A DNA stretch of 64,000 nucleotides from Microbacterium murale (GCF_030815955.1 NZ_JAUSXK010000001.1:1736001-1800000), one strand, 5' to 3'; counted from the stretch's first letter, positions 38,332-46,978 are shown. Program-made: numbers and translations. The notes: a model not told the origin generated them from the sequence alone.

Positions 38332-39468
38332 ATGAGCCTTCCGCACGCCGATGTCGACCCAGACGGCCTCCTGGAATACTCGGTGGTCTTCACCGACAGG
38401 TCCTTGAATCACATGTCCGCGCGCTTCGTCGCGGTGATGCAGCAGACCTTCGAGATCCTCGGCGCGGCGTACAACGCGCACACCTCGGCGATAGTTCCCG
38501 GCGGCGGCACCTACGCGATGGAAGCCGTCGCGCGTCAACTGGCGACCGGCCGACGCGTCCTCGTCGTGCGCAACGGTCTGTTCTCGTATCGCTGGTCGCA
38601 GATCCTCGAGACCGGCGGCATCAGCGACGACGTCACGGTGCTCGCCGCCCGACCGGACTCCGACGATGTTCAGGCCGCATGGGCGCCGGCGCCTCTCGAG
38701 GAGGTGGTGGCGGCGATTCGCGCTCGCCGCCCCGAGGTGGTCTTCGCCCCGCACGTCGAGACCGCAGCGGGCATGATCCTTCCCGACGATTACGTGCGCG
38801 CGTTGGCGGATGCCGTGCACGAGGTCGGCGGCCTGCTCGTGCTCGACTGCATCGCCTCCGGCGCGATGTGGGTCGACATGAAGGCCCTCGGCGTCGACGT
38901 GCTGCTCAGCGCACCGCAGAAGGGATGGAGCGGCTCCCCCTGCGCCGGCTTCGTCATGCTCAGCGAAGCGGGTGCGGATGCTGTGCGCGACCGGACCTCG
39001 ACGAGTTTCGCCGCCGACCTCGGAAAGTGGCTGGTCATCGCCGACGAGTACCGCGCCGGCCGTGCCGCGTACCACGCGACCATGCCCACCGACCCGTTGA
39101 CCCACAACCTCGCCGCCATGCTCGAGACGCAGAGCCGCGGCTTCGATGAGCTGCGCGCAGCGCAGATCGAACTCGGCACGCGGGTGCGGGAGCTGCTGAC
39201 CGAACACGGATTCTCGTCGGTCGCGGCCGCTGAGTTCGCCGCCCCGGGTGTCGTCGTCGTGCACACGGATGACCCTGCTCTGAAGTCGGGTGCGGCGTTC
39301 AAGGAGCTGGGACTTCAGATCGCCGCCGGCGTGCCGCTGCATTGCGATGAGCCGGAGGACTTCTCGACCTTCCGGCTCGGGCTGTTCGGCCTCGACAAGC
39401 TCGCCGATGTCGAGGGAACGGTGTCACGGCTCGCTGCGGCCTTGGACTCTAGCCGTCCGCCCGCGTGA
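38332..39468 (+). CDS. Class V PLP aminotransferase (alanine-glyoxylate/serine-pyruvate type)
   Basis: 378 residues from the ATG at 38332, with GATGCT six bases upstream, a weak leaderless-type start. PLP Lys197 is in LLSAPQKGWSGSPCAGF. VPGGGTYAMEAVARQL binds the cofactor phosphate and GGLLVLDCIASG carries the pyridine-binding Asp. This subgroup transaminates small amino acids with glyoxylate or pyruvate. It is divergent from the ect operon and converges with an M24 peptidase gene; a link to ectoine metabolism is possible but unproven. Confidence 0.85.
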   Translation: MSLPHADVDPDGLLEYSVVFTDRSLNHMSARFVAVMQQTFEILGAAYNAHTSAIVPGGGTYAMEAVARQLATGRRVLVVRNGLFSYRWSQILETGGISDDVTVLAARPDSDDVQAAWAPAPLEEVVAAIRARRPEVVFAPHVETAAGMILPDDYVRALADAVHEVGGLLVLDCIASGAMWVDMKALGVDVLLSAPQKGWSGSPCAGFVMLSEAGADAVRDRTSTSFAADLGKWLVIADEYRAGRAAYHATMPTDPLTHNLAAMLETQSRGFDELRAAQIELGTRVRELLTEHGFSSVAAAEFAAPGVVVVHTDDPALKSGAAFKELGLQIAAGVPLHCDEPEDFSTFRLGLFGLDKLADVEGTVSRLAAALDSSRPPA

Positions 39469-40570
39469 GTTCGTGCGGAGCGACGTTGAGCCGTTCGCAA
39501 CCGTCGGCAGTGACCACGACGATGTCCTCGATGCGCGCTCCCCATTCGCCCGCGAAGTAGATGCCGGGCTCGATGCTGAACGCCATGCCCTCGCGCAGAA
39601 CCAGGTCGTTGCCGGGGGCGATGTACGGCTCCTCGTGCACTGATACTCCGATGCCGTGCCCCGTGCGATGCAGGAACGCATCGCCCAGACCGGCGGCAGT
39701 GAGCACCTCCCGGGCGGCGGCGTCCACCTCGGATGCCGTCGCACCCGGTCGTACGGCGTCCACGGCGGCCTGCTGAGCGCTCACGAGCACCGCGATCCGT
39801 TCGGCCACGTCAGGGTCGGGATCGCCCACGACGTACGTGCGGGTGCTGTCCGAGTTGTAACCGCTGGGCACCGCGCCGCCGATGTCTACTACGACGATGT
39901 CGCCGTCGTCGATCACGCGATCCGAGACCTCGTGATGCGGGTCGGCGCCGTTCGGGCCGGAGCCGACGATCACGAACTCGACCGTCCGGTGCCCCTCTGC
40001 CACGATCGCCTCGGCGATGTCGGCGGCGACCTCGCGTTCGGTGCGTCCGGCGCGCAGCCACTGCGGAACCCGGCGGTGCACAGCGTCGATCGCGGCACCG
40101 GCACGGCGCAGTTCGGTGATCTCGGTCTCATCCTTGATCATGCGCCCCTCGCGGAGCACAGGCGTCGCGAGCTCGAGCCGCACGCCGAGGCGCTCGCCGA
40201 TCGGGATGACGTGCAGAGCCGGCAGCGCATCCGAGACACCGACGCGAGTGACCCGGTCGAGCGCACTGCTCACCAGAGCGTAGGGGTCTTCACCGTCCAC
40301 CCAGTCGAGAACCGTGAGACCGAGCTCCCCCACCGCTGTCGATCGCACCTTCGCGAGCTCCATCCGAGGCACGACGATCGTCGGCGCGAGCGACGGACCG
40401 ATCAGCAGCACGGTCAGGCGTTCGATCGTGTCACCCTCCACGCCGACGAGGTACTGCAGGTCTGGACCTGGTCCGACGACGATCGCATCGAATCCGCCAT
40501 CTGCAGCGAGGGCTGCGGCGCGTTCGAGTCGGGCGGCATACACGGAGGCGGGGAAAGGCAGGCTGCTCAC
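39449..40570 (-). CDS. M24-family metallopeptidase (Xaa-Pro dipeptidase/aminopeptidase P-like)
   Basis: 373 residues from the GTG at 40570, chosen because TAGCGT (40578-40583) lies seven bases before it; a GTG nine bases earlier would overlap that hexamer. The 'pita-bread' domain keeps all five metal ligands: two Asp (VVVDIGG, GYNSDSTRT), His in RTGHGIGVSVHEEPYI and two Glu (SIEPGIYF, ARIEDIV). The N-terminal creatinase-like domain has PDLQYLVGVEG. It cleaves N-terminal or dipeptide bonds before proline. Its 3' end overlaps that of the converging aminotransferase gene by 20 bases. Confidence 0.9.
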   Translation of the reverse strand: MSSLPFPASVYAARLERAAALAADGGFDAIVVGPGPDLQYLVGVEGDTIERLTVLLIGPSLAPTIVVPRMELAKVRSTAVGELGLTVLDWVDGEDPYALVSSALDRVTRVGVSDALPALHVIPIGERLGVRLELATPVLREGRMIKDETEITELRRAGAAIDAVHRRVPQWLRAGRTEREVAADIAEAIVAEGHRTVEFVIVGSGPNGADPHHEVSDRVIDDGDIVVVDIGGAVPSGYNSDSTRTYVVGDPDPDVAERIAVLVSAQQAAVDAVRPGATASEVDAAAREVLTAAGLGDAFLHRTGHGIGVSVHEEPYIAPGNDLVLREGMAFSIEPGIYFAGEWGARIEDIVVVTADGCERLNVAPHELTRADG

Positions 40571-40664
40571 GCCTGCCACGCTACTCCGGGATGCGCCTCG
40601 AGTCTTGGGCGGTTCTGATCGTCCGTCTCAACCTTTCGGCCCGCGGCCCTGCCAGACTGGCGCC

Positions 40665-42260
40665 ATGACGACAGTCTTCACCGGCCGCATCCGCCCGCTC
40701 GCACCAGCGTTCGATACGGAAGTCGAGGCCGTCGCCGTCGCCGATGGTCGGGTCGTCGCGCTGGGATCGACCGCAGAGCTCACGGCGCAGCATCCGGATG
40801 CCGACACCGTAGCTCTGGACGGCTGGGTCATGCCCGGACTCATCGAACCGCACGGGCATCCCGGATATTCGTCGATCCTGCTGTCGCACCTCGTCGTCGA
40901 CATCCGCCCTGTGACGCTCTCAGACGCCGCGGGAGTCCTCTCTGCGCTCAAGGAAGCCGTCGCCACCGCTGATGGGAAGGCGGTGTTCGCGAACGGGTGG
41001 GATGCGCTGCTCCAGCGCGGCCTTCCGGAACCGCGGCGTGCATTCCTCGACGATCTCGCGGGTGACATCCCGCTCGTCGTGATCCACAACTCGGGCCACT
41101 CCGCGTACTTCAACACCGCCGCCGAGAAAGCGGCCGGACTCGACCGGAACACCCCCGACCCCGCAGGATCCCGCTTCGGACGAGAAGCGGACGGTGAGCT
41201 CAGCGGAGTGGCCTTCGAGGAGGCGGCGGTCGGACAGATCATCGCCCCGCTGCTCGCGACAGCGAAGGCGCACCTGCCGGAGATCTTCGCCGGTCACCTG
41301 CGCGACCTCTCGCTGCGCGGCATCACGACCGTGTCGGATCTCACCTGGAACCCGGAGATGAATCCGCTCGTCGCGGCGCTGCAGGAGAAGAACCTCCTGC
41401 CGGTCAGGTTGCGCACGTACGAGATGTCGCGCCCTGGCGGCCTTCCCGCGGAACGCGGCAGCGAAGACCCGATGTTCCGTCAGGCCGGCGTGAAGACCTG
41501 GTCGGACGGATCCCCCTGGGTCGGAAACATCGCCACATCGTTCCCCTACCTCGACACCGAAGCAACCCGCGGACTCGGCCTCGAGCCGCACCACATCGGG
41601 CAGGCGAACTACACGGCGGACGAACTGCTCTCGATCGCCGAGCCCTATGCGGCCGGTGGATGGCAGCTCGCCTGTCACGTGCATGGCGATCTGGCAGTGG
41701 AGGCCACACTCGATGTCTACGAGCAGATCATCACGAAGCACTCCTTGACCGATCACCGTTTCCGGCTCGAGCACTGCGGCGCCATGACACCGGCGCAGTT
41801 CACTCGCGCGGCAGCCCTCGGAGTCACCGTCAGCCTGTTCGTCGACCACATCACCTATTGGGGTGAGGTGCTCGTCGACGACCTGTTCGGCGCCGAGCAT
41901 GGCGGCGCGTGGGCGGATGCCGGTGCAGCATTCGCCGCGGGGCATCGCGCCACATTCCATAACGACGGCTGGGTCACGCCGAACGAGCCGTTCCGCAACA
42001 TGGCGGTCGCCGAGACGCGCACCACGCGTTCAGGGTTCCGGATGCCGGGCGGCACACCCGTCACGCGCGCCCAGGCCGTCGCGGCACAGACGACGAACGC
42101 CGCGTGGCAATTGTTCAGCGAGCGTGAGGTCGGATGCCTGGCACCAGGACTGTTCGCCGACTTCATCGTGGTCGACCGGGATCCGGTCACGGTCACGGCC
42201 GAGGAGCTCGCCGAAACGCGGGTGCAGGCCACCTATCTCGGCGGCACCCGCATGCCCTGA
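40665..42260 (+). CDS. Amidohydrolase family 3 protein (YtcJ-like)
   Basis: 531 residues from the ATG at 40665; CAGACT six bases upstream fits a leaderless start. The metal-dependent hydrolase signature PGLIEPHGHPGY (HxH) is near residue 62, followed by GVKTWSDGSPW, CHVHGDLAVE and the late HNDGWVTPN. The C-terminal GCLAPGLFADFIVVDRDP is the composite beta-sandwich motif. Relatives hydrolyse N-acyl or formyl amides; the substrate is unknown. Confidence 0.88.
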   Translation: MTTVFTGRIRPLAPAFDTEVEAVAVADGRVVALGSTAELTAQHPDADTVALDGWVMPGLIEPHGHPGYSSILLSHLVVDIRPVTLSDAAGVLSALKEAVATADGKAVFANGWDALLQRGLPEPRRAFLDDLAGDIPLVVIHNSGHSAYFNTAAEKAAGLDRNTPDPAGSRFGREADGELSGVAFEEAAVGQIIAPLLATAKAHLPEIFAGHLRDLSLRGITTVSDLTWNPEMNPLVAALQEKNLLPVRLRTYEMSRPGGLPAERGSEDPMFRQAGVKTWSDGSPWVGNIATSFPYLDTEATRGLGLEPHHIGQANYTADELLSIAEPYAAGGWQLACHVHGDLAVEATLDVYEQIITKHSLTDHRFRLEHCGAMTPAQFTRAAALGVTVSLFVDHITYWGEVLVDDLFGAEHGGAWADAGAAFAAGHRATFHNDGWVTPNEPFRNMAVAETRTTRSGFRMPGGTPVTRAQAVAAQTTNAAWQLFSEREVGCLAPGLFADFIVVDRDPVTVTAEELAETRVQATYLGGTRMP

Positions 42261-42267
42261 TCCGAGG

Positions 42268-42498
42268 TCAGGCTGAGTGGGATGCCGCGCGGGCCACGGC
42301 GGTGGCGCGGTCGTCGTCCTCACTCGCCAGCACGCCGCCGTTGGCGACGAAGTCGGCGGCGACCTCTTCGAACATGATCCGCACGTGCTCGCGCTGCGCG
42401 CCGAGGGCGTCGACTGCAGCGGATGTGACTGCCGCAGCGAAGGCGCGGCGCTGATCGACAGTGCGTCCGGGGAGCAGTTCCACTCTGATGTTCGGCAT
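42268..42498 (-). CDS. 4-oxalocrotonate tautomerase-like small enzyme
   Basis: 76 residues from the ATG at 42498, so that Pro becomes residue 1 after Met removal, as the catalytic base of this superfamily. MPNIRVELLPGRTVDQRRAF and REHVRIMFEEV fit the fold. The two-codon-longer GTG start would bury the proline. TAGGCT (42505-42510) exactly six bases before the ATG supports it. It converges with the amidohydrolase gene. Confidence 0.88.
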   Translation of the reverse strand: MPNIRVELLPGRTVDQRRAFAAAVTSAAVDALGAQREHVRIMFEEVAADFVANGGVLASEDDDRATAVARAASHSA

Positions 42499-42556
42499 GG
42501 CCACAGCCTAGGACACACGGCAGGGCGGGTCTCATGGCTCCGGGTAGTGTGAGGCC

Positions 42557-42979
42557 ATGGATCTGCGCGTTGCAGCATATGCGGTCGTCACCGATGACGA
42601 CGACAGGGTGCTGCTCGCCCGGTGGACCGAGGGCCGCCGCGTCGCATGGACGATGCCAGGCGGTGGGCTCGAACCCGGGGAGGATCCCGAAGACGCTGTT
42701 CGTCGTGAAGTCCGCGAGGAGACCGGCTACACCGTGCACGTACAAGGGCTTCTCGGCATCCATTCGAGAGTGATACCCGCCGGCCGACGTGTGAAGAAGT
42801 CGGGCGCACCGCTGCACACCCTGCGAATCGTGTACCGCGCCAAGATCAGCGGGGGAAAGCTGCGCTTCGAGGAGAACGGCTCCACCGACATGGCGGGTTG
42901 GTTCTCGCTGCCCGCACTGGCGGAGCTGCAGAGAGTGAAGCTCGTCGACATCGCGCTGCGGATGGCGGAAATTCTCTGA
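42557..42979 (+). CDS. NUDIX hydrolase
   Basis: 140 residues. The NUDIX box [23 protein letters not shown] (shown split: [10 protein letters not shown] / [13 protein letters not shown]) is complete and starts near residue 36. It hydrolyses a nucleoside-diphosphate-linked compound; specificity is not readable. TAGTGT (42545-42550) six bases before the ATG gives a leaderless start. It is divergent from the tautomerase gene with a 58-base gap. Confidence 0.93.
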   Translation: MDLRVAAYAVVTDDDDRVLLARWTEGRRVAWTMPGGGLEPGEDPEDAVRREVREETGYTVHVQGLLGIHSRVIPAGRRVKKSGAPLHTLRIVYRAKISGGKLRFEENGSTDMAGWFSLPALAELQRVKLVDIALRMAEIL

Positions 42980-42997
42980 CCCGCGGGACGGGTGCAA

Positions 42998-43540
42998 TCA
43001 GTCGCGCGGCTGCTCCGGCACGGTGATATCGGCGACCGTCGCGCCGTAGGCGTCGATCAGGTCGTCCGCATCGACGAAGAGGCTGTAACCGTGTGCGCCC
43101 GCGCCCATGGCGACGCGCTGGCCGACGATCGACTCATCGGCATAGATCGGCCAGTCGGTGGTGCTGCCGATGGGAACGATCGTGCCACGCTCGTATCCGG
43201 TCGCGGCCAGTGCGAGTTCGGCCTCGGGCAGGCGCAGCTTGTTCACGCCGACGACGGCGCGCAGCTTCGGCCACGAGATCGATCGCCCGCCTGGCACGAG
43301 TGCGAAGAGGTAGGTGTCATCGGCGCGCTTGACGACGAGCGTCTTGACGATGCCTGACGGGTCGAGACCGAGCAGTGCCGCCGCCTCATGCAGGCTGTTC
43401 GCCTTCGGACGCTCGCGGATCTCGATGTCGAGACCGCGGGCCGCCGCGGCATCCCGCACGCGCGCGTGCTGCGACGCGACTTCGACCCCTGAGCCGATCG
43501 AAGGCTCAGGGGTCGAAGCGGCAGAAGCCGAGGGGGTCAC
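42998..43540 (-). CDS. YbaK/EbsC-family aminoacyl-tRNA deacylase
   Basis: 180 residues from GTG 43540, which overlaps the upstream gene's stop (GTGA). The YbaK core starts near residue 28: ANSLHEAAALLGLDPSGIVKTLVVKR (family Lys), LRAVVGVNKLRLPEAELALAATGYERGTIVPIG. These proteins hydrolyse mischarged tRNAs such as Cys-tRNA(Pro). A perfect 16-bp inverted repeat (43480-43518) lies in the first 20 codons, so the true start may be GTG 43459, after the hairpin, giving 153 residues. Confidence 0.85.
   Translation of the reverse strand: MTPSASAASTPEPSIGSGVEVASQHARVRDAAAARGLDIEIRERPKANSLHEAAALLGLDPSGIVKTLVVKRADDTYLFALVPGGRSISWPKLRAVVGVNKLRLPEAELALAATGYERGTIVPIGSTTDWPIYADESIVGQRVAMGAGAHGYSLFVDADDLIDAYGATVADITVPEQPRD
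43480..43518. repeat. Perfect 16-bp inverted repeat at the YbaK gene start
   Basis: CTTCGACCCCTGAGCC (43480-43495) and its exact complement (43503-43518) with a 7-base loop. It may be a terminator for the upstream gene or an RNA element; no T-run follows. Confidence 0.7.
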
Positions 43541-44034
43541 GCGTCGGGTGCGGAGAGCGGGTCGTCCGCGACCCAGAGCTCGTCGTCCGTGCGCAGTGCC
43601 TGCCATGCGGCGTAGAGAACGCCGACGGCCGCAGCCGCGCCGAGGATGATCGCGATGACCGAGCCGATGCCCGGACCCTGCTTCTTCTTCACGATGCGTC
43701 CGTTGGCGAACTCGAGTCCCTGGCGCTTGGCGTTCGCCACATCCCACGCCGTGAGGGCGGAGCCGACGACGCCGCCGATGATCGGGACGACCTTGTCGTC
43801 CACGACGTGGCGACCGAACTTCACGCCGCGATTCACAGTCGGGGCGATCCGATGGTTGTAGGCGTCCTGAACGACGGGAACCACCTGCTCACGACCGAGG
43901 CCACTGAGCTGACGGCCGGCCTCGCGGGCGACATCGGCTGCGTGTCCGACCACGACCTGCTGCGATTCCCACAGCTCGTTGGCGTCCTTCTGGAGGCGAC
44001 GCAGTTGCTTTTTGCGCTTGCGGCTAATGCTCAC
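43537..44034 (-). CDS. Conserved protein with one C-terminal transmembrane helix, function unknown
   Basis: 165 residues from GTG 44034, with AGGAG six bases upstream. The N-terminal half is basic and helical (SRKRKKQLRRLQKDANELW) and has heptad-like spacing. A hydrophobic segment (about 125-145, IGSVIAIILGAAAAVGVLY) precedes an acidic tail (DDELWVADDPLSAPDA). The ending LWVADDP is shared with related hypothetical proteins in this family of bacteria. It overlaps the YbaK gene by four bases. Confidence 0.7.
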   Translation of the reverse strand: MSISRKRKKQLRRLQKDANELWESQQVVVGHAADVAREAGRQLSGLGREQVVPVVQDAYNHRIAPTVNRGVKFGRHVVDDKVVPIIGGVVGSALTAWDVANAKRQGLEFANGRIVKKKQGPGIGSVIAIILGAAAAVGVLYAAWQALRTDDELWVADDPLSAPDA

Positions 44035-44189
44035 GGTGTTCTCCTGTCCATTGGAGTACGGAAATCCCATACTGCCAGATGAGACTGGATGCTGGCAGTG
44101 ATTGCGCTGGCCCTTGTCAACCGGAACTGCGCGCGCTAACGTGTCGGCACTTCCGGCCAGCACACTGCAAGCTCTGCGAGAATGGACGC

Positions 44190-44747
44190 ATGGCTCAGCA
44201 TTCACATGTCGCAACCCTGCACACCAACCACGGCGACATCGTCGTCAACCTCTTCGGCGACCACGCTCCGAAGACGGTCAAGAACTTCGTCGGCCTGTCC
44301 GACGGCACCCAGGAGTGGACCGACCCCGCAACGGGCAAGCCCGGCGACGGTGCCCTGTACACGGACGTCATCTTCCACCGCATCATCCCGAACTTCATGA
44401 TCCAGGGCGGCGACCCGCTCGGTCAGGGCGTCGGCGGCCCCGGCTACAACTTCGACGACGAGATCAACATGGAGCTCAACTTCAACGAGCCCTACATCCT
44501 CGCCATGGCCAACGCGGGCCTGCGCCGCAACGCGATCACCGGCAAGGCCGAGGGCACGAACGGCTCGCAGTTCTTCATCACGACCGACCCGACCCCGTGG
44601 CTGCAGGGCAAGCACACGATCTTCGGTGAGGTTGCGGATGACGCCTCCAAGAAGGTTGTCGACGCGATCGCCGCTGTTCCCACCGCCGCCGGCGACAAGC
44701 CGCTGGAGGACGTCGTCCTCCAGTCGGTCGACATCGTTGCCGTCTGA
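44190..44747 (+). CDS. ppiA: Peptidyl-prolyl cis-trans isomerase, cyclophilin type
   Basis: 185 residues. Cyclophilin signature: VIFHRIIPNFMIQGGDP (catalytic Arg and Phe), then AMANAGLRRNAITGKAEGTNGSQFFIT (shown in part) and HTIFGEV. No signal peptide, so cytoplasmic. It opens the conserved ppiA-rhomboid-crgA block that normally follows the gyrA region directly in actinobacteria; here ~14 kb of accessory genes intervene. Confidence 0.96.
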   Translation: MAQHSHVATLHTNHGDIVVNLFGDHAPKTVKNFVGLSDGTQEWTDPATGKPGDGALYTDVIFHRIIPNFMIQGGDPLGQGVGGPGYNFDDEINMELNFNEPYILAMANAGLRRNAITGKAEGTNGSQFFITTDPTPWLQGKHTIFGEVADDASKKVVDAIAAVPTAAGDKPLEDVVLQSVDIVAV

Positions 44748-44771
44748 GTTCTGACTCTCAGGCCGATCCGG

Positions 44772-45671
44772 ATGACGACACCCGAGTTCACGAGCAATCG
44801 TGACAACTTCTGCTACCGCCATCCGGATCGGCAGAGCTTCGTGCTCTGCCAGCGGTGCATGCGCACCATCTGCCCCGAGTGCCAGACGCAGGCGGCCGTC
44901 GGCGTCATCTGCCCGGAGTGCATGAAGGCCGAGCGCAGCAATCGCACACCCGCGCAGAAGCGCGCGCAGCGGCAGTGGGGCCGGGGTGCTCGCTCTCGCG
45001 GGTCGATCGCCACCGTTCAGTCCGGCCGGCCGTTGATGACCTACGGGATCATCGCGGTGACCGCGTTCGTCGGCTTGCTTCAGCTGGTTCCGGGACTCAA
45101 CATCACCGGGCTCTTCGAGTTCTGGGTCGGCTACCTCTTCCCCGAGCTCTCCGGGGCGCCGTTCCAGCCCTGGCGTCTGATCACCGCAGCCTTGGTGCAC
45201 AGCGGCATCTGGCATATCGGTCTGAACATGCTCGCGCTGTGGATGATCGGCCGCAGCCTCGAGCCCATGCTCGGACGATGGCGCTTCCTCGCGCTCTACG
45301 TTCTCGGCGGTATCGGCGGATCAGTCGCCGTCGGAATCCTCTCCCCGGGGTCCGCGACGGTCGGCGCGTCCGGCGCAGTGTTCTCGCTCTTCGGAGCGCT
45401 GCTGGTGATCGGCCTGCACCTGGGCGCCAATATGACCGGACTGTTCGTGCTGCTCGGCATCAACCTGGTGATCGGCTTCATCCCTGGCTTCAACATCGCA
45501 TGGCAGGCGCATGTGGGAGGAGCCGTCGTCGGTGCGCTGGTCGGACTGATCGTGCTCCGCACCCGCAAGCGGGAGCAGCGCGTCTGGCAGATCCTTCTCC
45601 TGATCGCCCTCGCCGCCGTTCTCCTCGTCGCGGTCTTCGTCATCCCGCCCCTCCTCGTCGGCGCCGTCTGA
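44772..45671 (+). CDS. Rhomboid-family intramembrane serine protease with N-terminal zinc-ribbon
   Basis: 299 residues. An N-terminal Cys-rich module (Cys14, 26, 29, 34, 37, 47, 50 and His17) looks like a B-box zinc finger. Six or seven membrane helices follow. Catalytic Ser about 200 is in VGASGAVFSLFG and His about 247 in WQAHVGGAV; the HxxxN-like motif WHIGLNMLALW is in helix 2. It starts 24 bases after ppiA and is probably co-transcribed. Substrates are unknown. Confidence 0.92.
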   Translation: MTTPEFTSNRDNFCYRHPDRQSFVLCQRCMRTICPECQTQAAVGVICPECMKAERSNRTPAQKRAQRQWGRGARSRGSIATVQSGRPLMTYGIIAVTAFVGLLQLVPGLNITGLFEFWVGYLFPELSGAPFQPWRLITAALVHSGIWHIGLNMLALWMIGRSLEPMLGRWRFLALYVLGGIGGSVAVGILSPGSATVGASGAVFSLFGALLVIGLHLGANMTGLFVLLGINLVIGFIPGFNIAWQAHVGGAVVGALVGLIVLRTRKREQRVWQILLLIALAAVLLVAVFVIPPLLVGAV

Positions 45672-45731
45672 GAAATCCTGACTGGGTGCATTCACCCCCG
45701 GTCAGAAGTTGTTAACAGCGTTCTCCACCCC

Positions 45732-45784
45732 TGTGAATAACACCGGTGTAATTCTCCCCAGGCTGTGCACAAGCCTGTGGATAA
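45732..45784. promoter_or_regulatory. DnaA-box cluster upstream region near crgA
   Basis: TGTGAATAA (45732-45740, one mismatch), TGTGCACAA (45764-45772, divergent) and a perfect box TGTGGATAA (45776-45784), all on the same strand, 28 kb from oriC in the gap between the rhomboid and crgA genes. Confidence 0.5.
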
Positions 45785-45813
45785 CTGCACTACGAAGTCC
45801 GGACACCAACGAG

Positions 45814-45844
45814 AGAGGGCCCCTCGCGAAGCGAGAGGCCCTCT
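45814..45844. terminator. Hairpin terminator between the rhomboid and crgA genes
   Basis: Thirteen of 14 pairs form with a GAA loop; lies 15 bases past the crgA stop. It may serve both converging genes. Confidence 0.75.
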
Positions 45845-45859
45845 GAATAAAAGTTGCGG

Positions 45860-46099
45860 TTAGCGCCAGCGCGTCGTCATGAGGAACCCGATCAGCGCGA
45901 TGCCGAGGCCGATGGCCAGGTTCCATGAACCGATGCCCGGAACAGGGAACTGCATGCCCGAGATGTAGAACACCAGGATCCACACGAGTCCCAGCAGCAT
46001 GAAGCCGAGCATCACCGGCTTGAACCACACGGCGTTCGGTGCCGCCTCGCCTTCAGCGCGCTCGACAGCGGGTTCTTCGCTCTTACGGTCTCGTGCCAT
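45860..46099 (-). CDS. crgA: Cell division protein CrgA
   Basis: 79 residues: polar acidic N-terminus, then two membrane helices (WFKPVMLGFMLLGLVWILVFY and WNLAIGLGIALIGFLMTTRW), ending TTRWR as in all CrgA proteins. CrgA is an actinobacterial divisome protein that recruits FtsI/CwsA or restrains FtsZ. TAGACT (46106-46111) six bases before the ATG marks a leaderless start. DnaA-box-like sites lie beyond its 3' end. Confidence 0.95.
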   Translation of the reverse strand: MARDRKSEEPAVERAEGEAAPNAVWFKPVMLGFMLLGLVWILVFYISGMQFPVPGIGSWNLAIGLGIALIGFLMTTRWR

Positions 46100-46177
46100 G
46101 GGGTCAGTCTACCCAAGAGAGCGATGACTCCCATCTCCGAAATCCGGTGTGCACCCGCGCGGGATAAGATCGCCGCT

Positions 46178-46978
46178 ATGAGTGCATCTGGGGCGGCCGC
46201 GACCGTGCCCGCCCGCCGGCCTCGTCGAGCATCCCGGGCGACCTTCACGAGTGTGCTCGGGGAACTGCTGCTGACGGCCGGAGTGCTCGTTCTTCTCTTC
46301 GTCGCCTGGCAGATGTGGATCGGTGACATCATCATCGCTGCACAGAACAACGAAGAGGGCGCGGCCGTCTCAGAACAGCTCGCGCAGGAACCGGCACCTG
46401 AGCCTCCTCCGCTCGTCGAAGCCGACGACGGCACCACCTACTACGAACCTCCGATACCCGCAGCGCCCGCCGACGCACAGTGGTTCGCCCAGATGCACGT
46501 CCCGCGCTTCGGCACGGACTACAACGTCGGCATCTACGGCGGCACCAGCCGTGCGCGCACTCTCGACAACCTGGGGATCGGCGTCTACACGAACTCGAAG
46601 ATGCCGGGCGAGGTCGGCAACTTCTCCTTGGCCGGTCACCGGACGACGTGGGGCAAGCCTTTCAACCAGCTCGACAAGCTGAAGCTGAACGACGCGATCG
46701 TGGTCGAAACGCCCGATGGCTGGTACACCTATCGCTTCCGTACGCTCGAATACGTGAAGCCGTCGCAAGTCGATGTACTCCTCGACGTGCCGCAGGCGCC
46801 GCAGCTGACGACAGGCGAGCGCTACATCACATTGACCGCGTGTTCGCCGCTGTACTCTCTGGACGAGCGGATCGTCGCCTACGGGGTGTTCGAGAACTTC
46901 CAACCGCGCGCAGAGGGCGCACCCGATTCGTTGTCGCCGGTCGCTCCCGCGACACCGTCCGCCGAGGGGGCTTCCTGA
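46178..46978 (+). CDS. Class E sortase
   Basis: 266 residues from the ATG at 46178 with TAAGAT (46165-46170) seven bases upstream (leaderless). A signal anchor (about 28-48) precedes a Pro-rich linker and the sortase barrel with His154 (SLAGHRTTWG), Cys222 (TLTACSPLYS) and Arg231 (DERIVAYG). Actinobacterial class E sortases prefer LAxTG signals, matching the LATTG protein at the left window edge. It sits upstream of a small membrane protein and an amidotransferase, as in Streptomyces-type loci. Its stop overlaps the next start (TGATG). Confidence 0.93.
   Translation: MSASGAAATVPARRPRRASRATFTSVLGELLLTAGVLVLLFVAWQMWIGDIIIAAQNNEEGAAVSEQLAQEPAPEPPPLVEADDGTTYYEPPIPAAPADAQWFAQMHVPRFGTDYNVGIYGGTSRARTLDNLGIGVYTNSKMPGEVGNFSLAGHRTTWGKPFNQLDKLKLNDAIVVETPDGWYTYRFRTLEYVKPSQVDVLLDVPQAPQLTTGERYITLTACSPLYSLDERIVAYGVFENFQPRAEGAPDSLSPVAPATPSAEGAS

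Noticed and set aside
39449..40570. Naming the M24 protein ectoine hydrolase (DoeA)
   Set aside because: All five canonical metal ligands of Xaa-Pro peptidases are present and no specific DoeA feature could be recognised.
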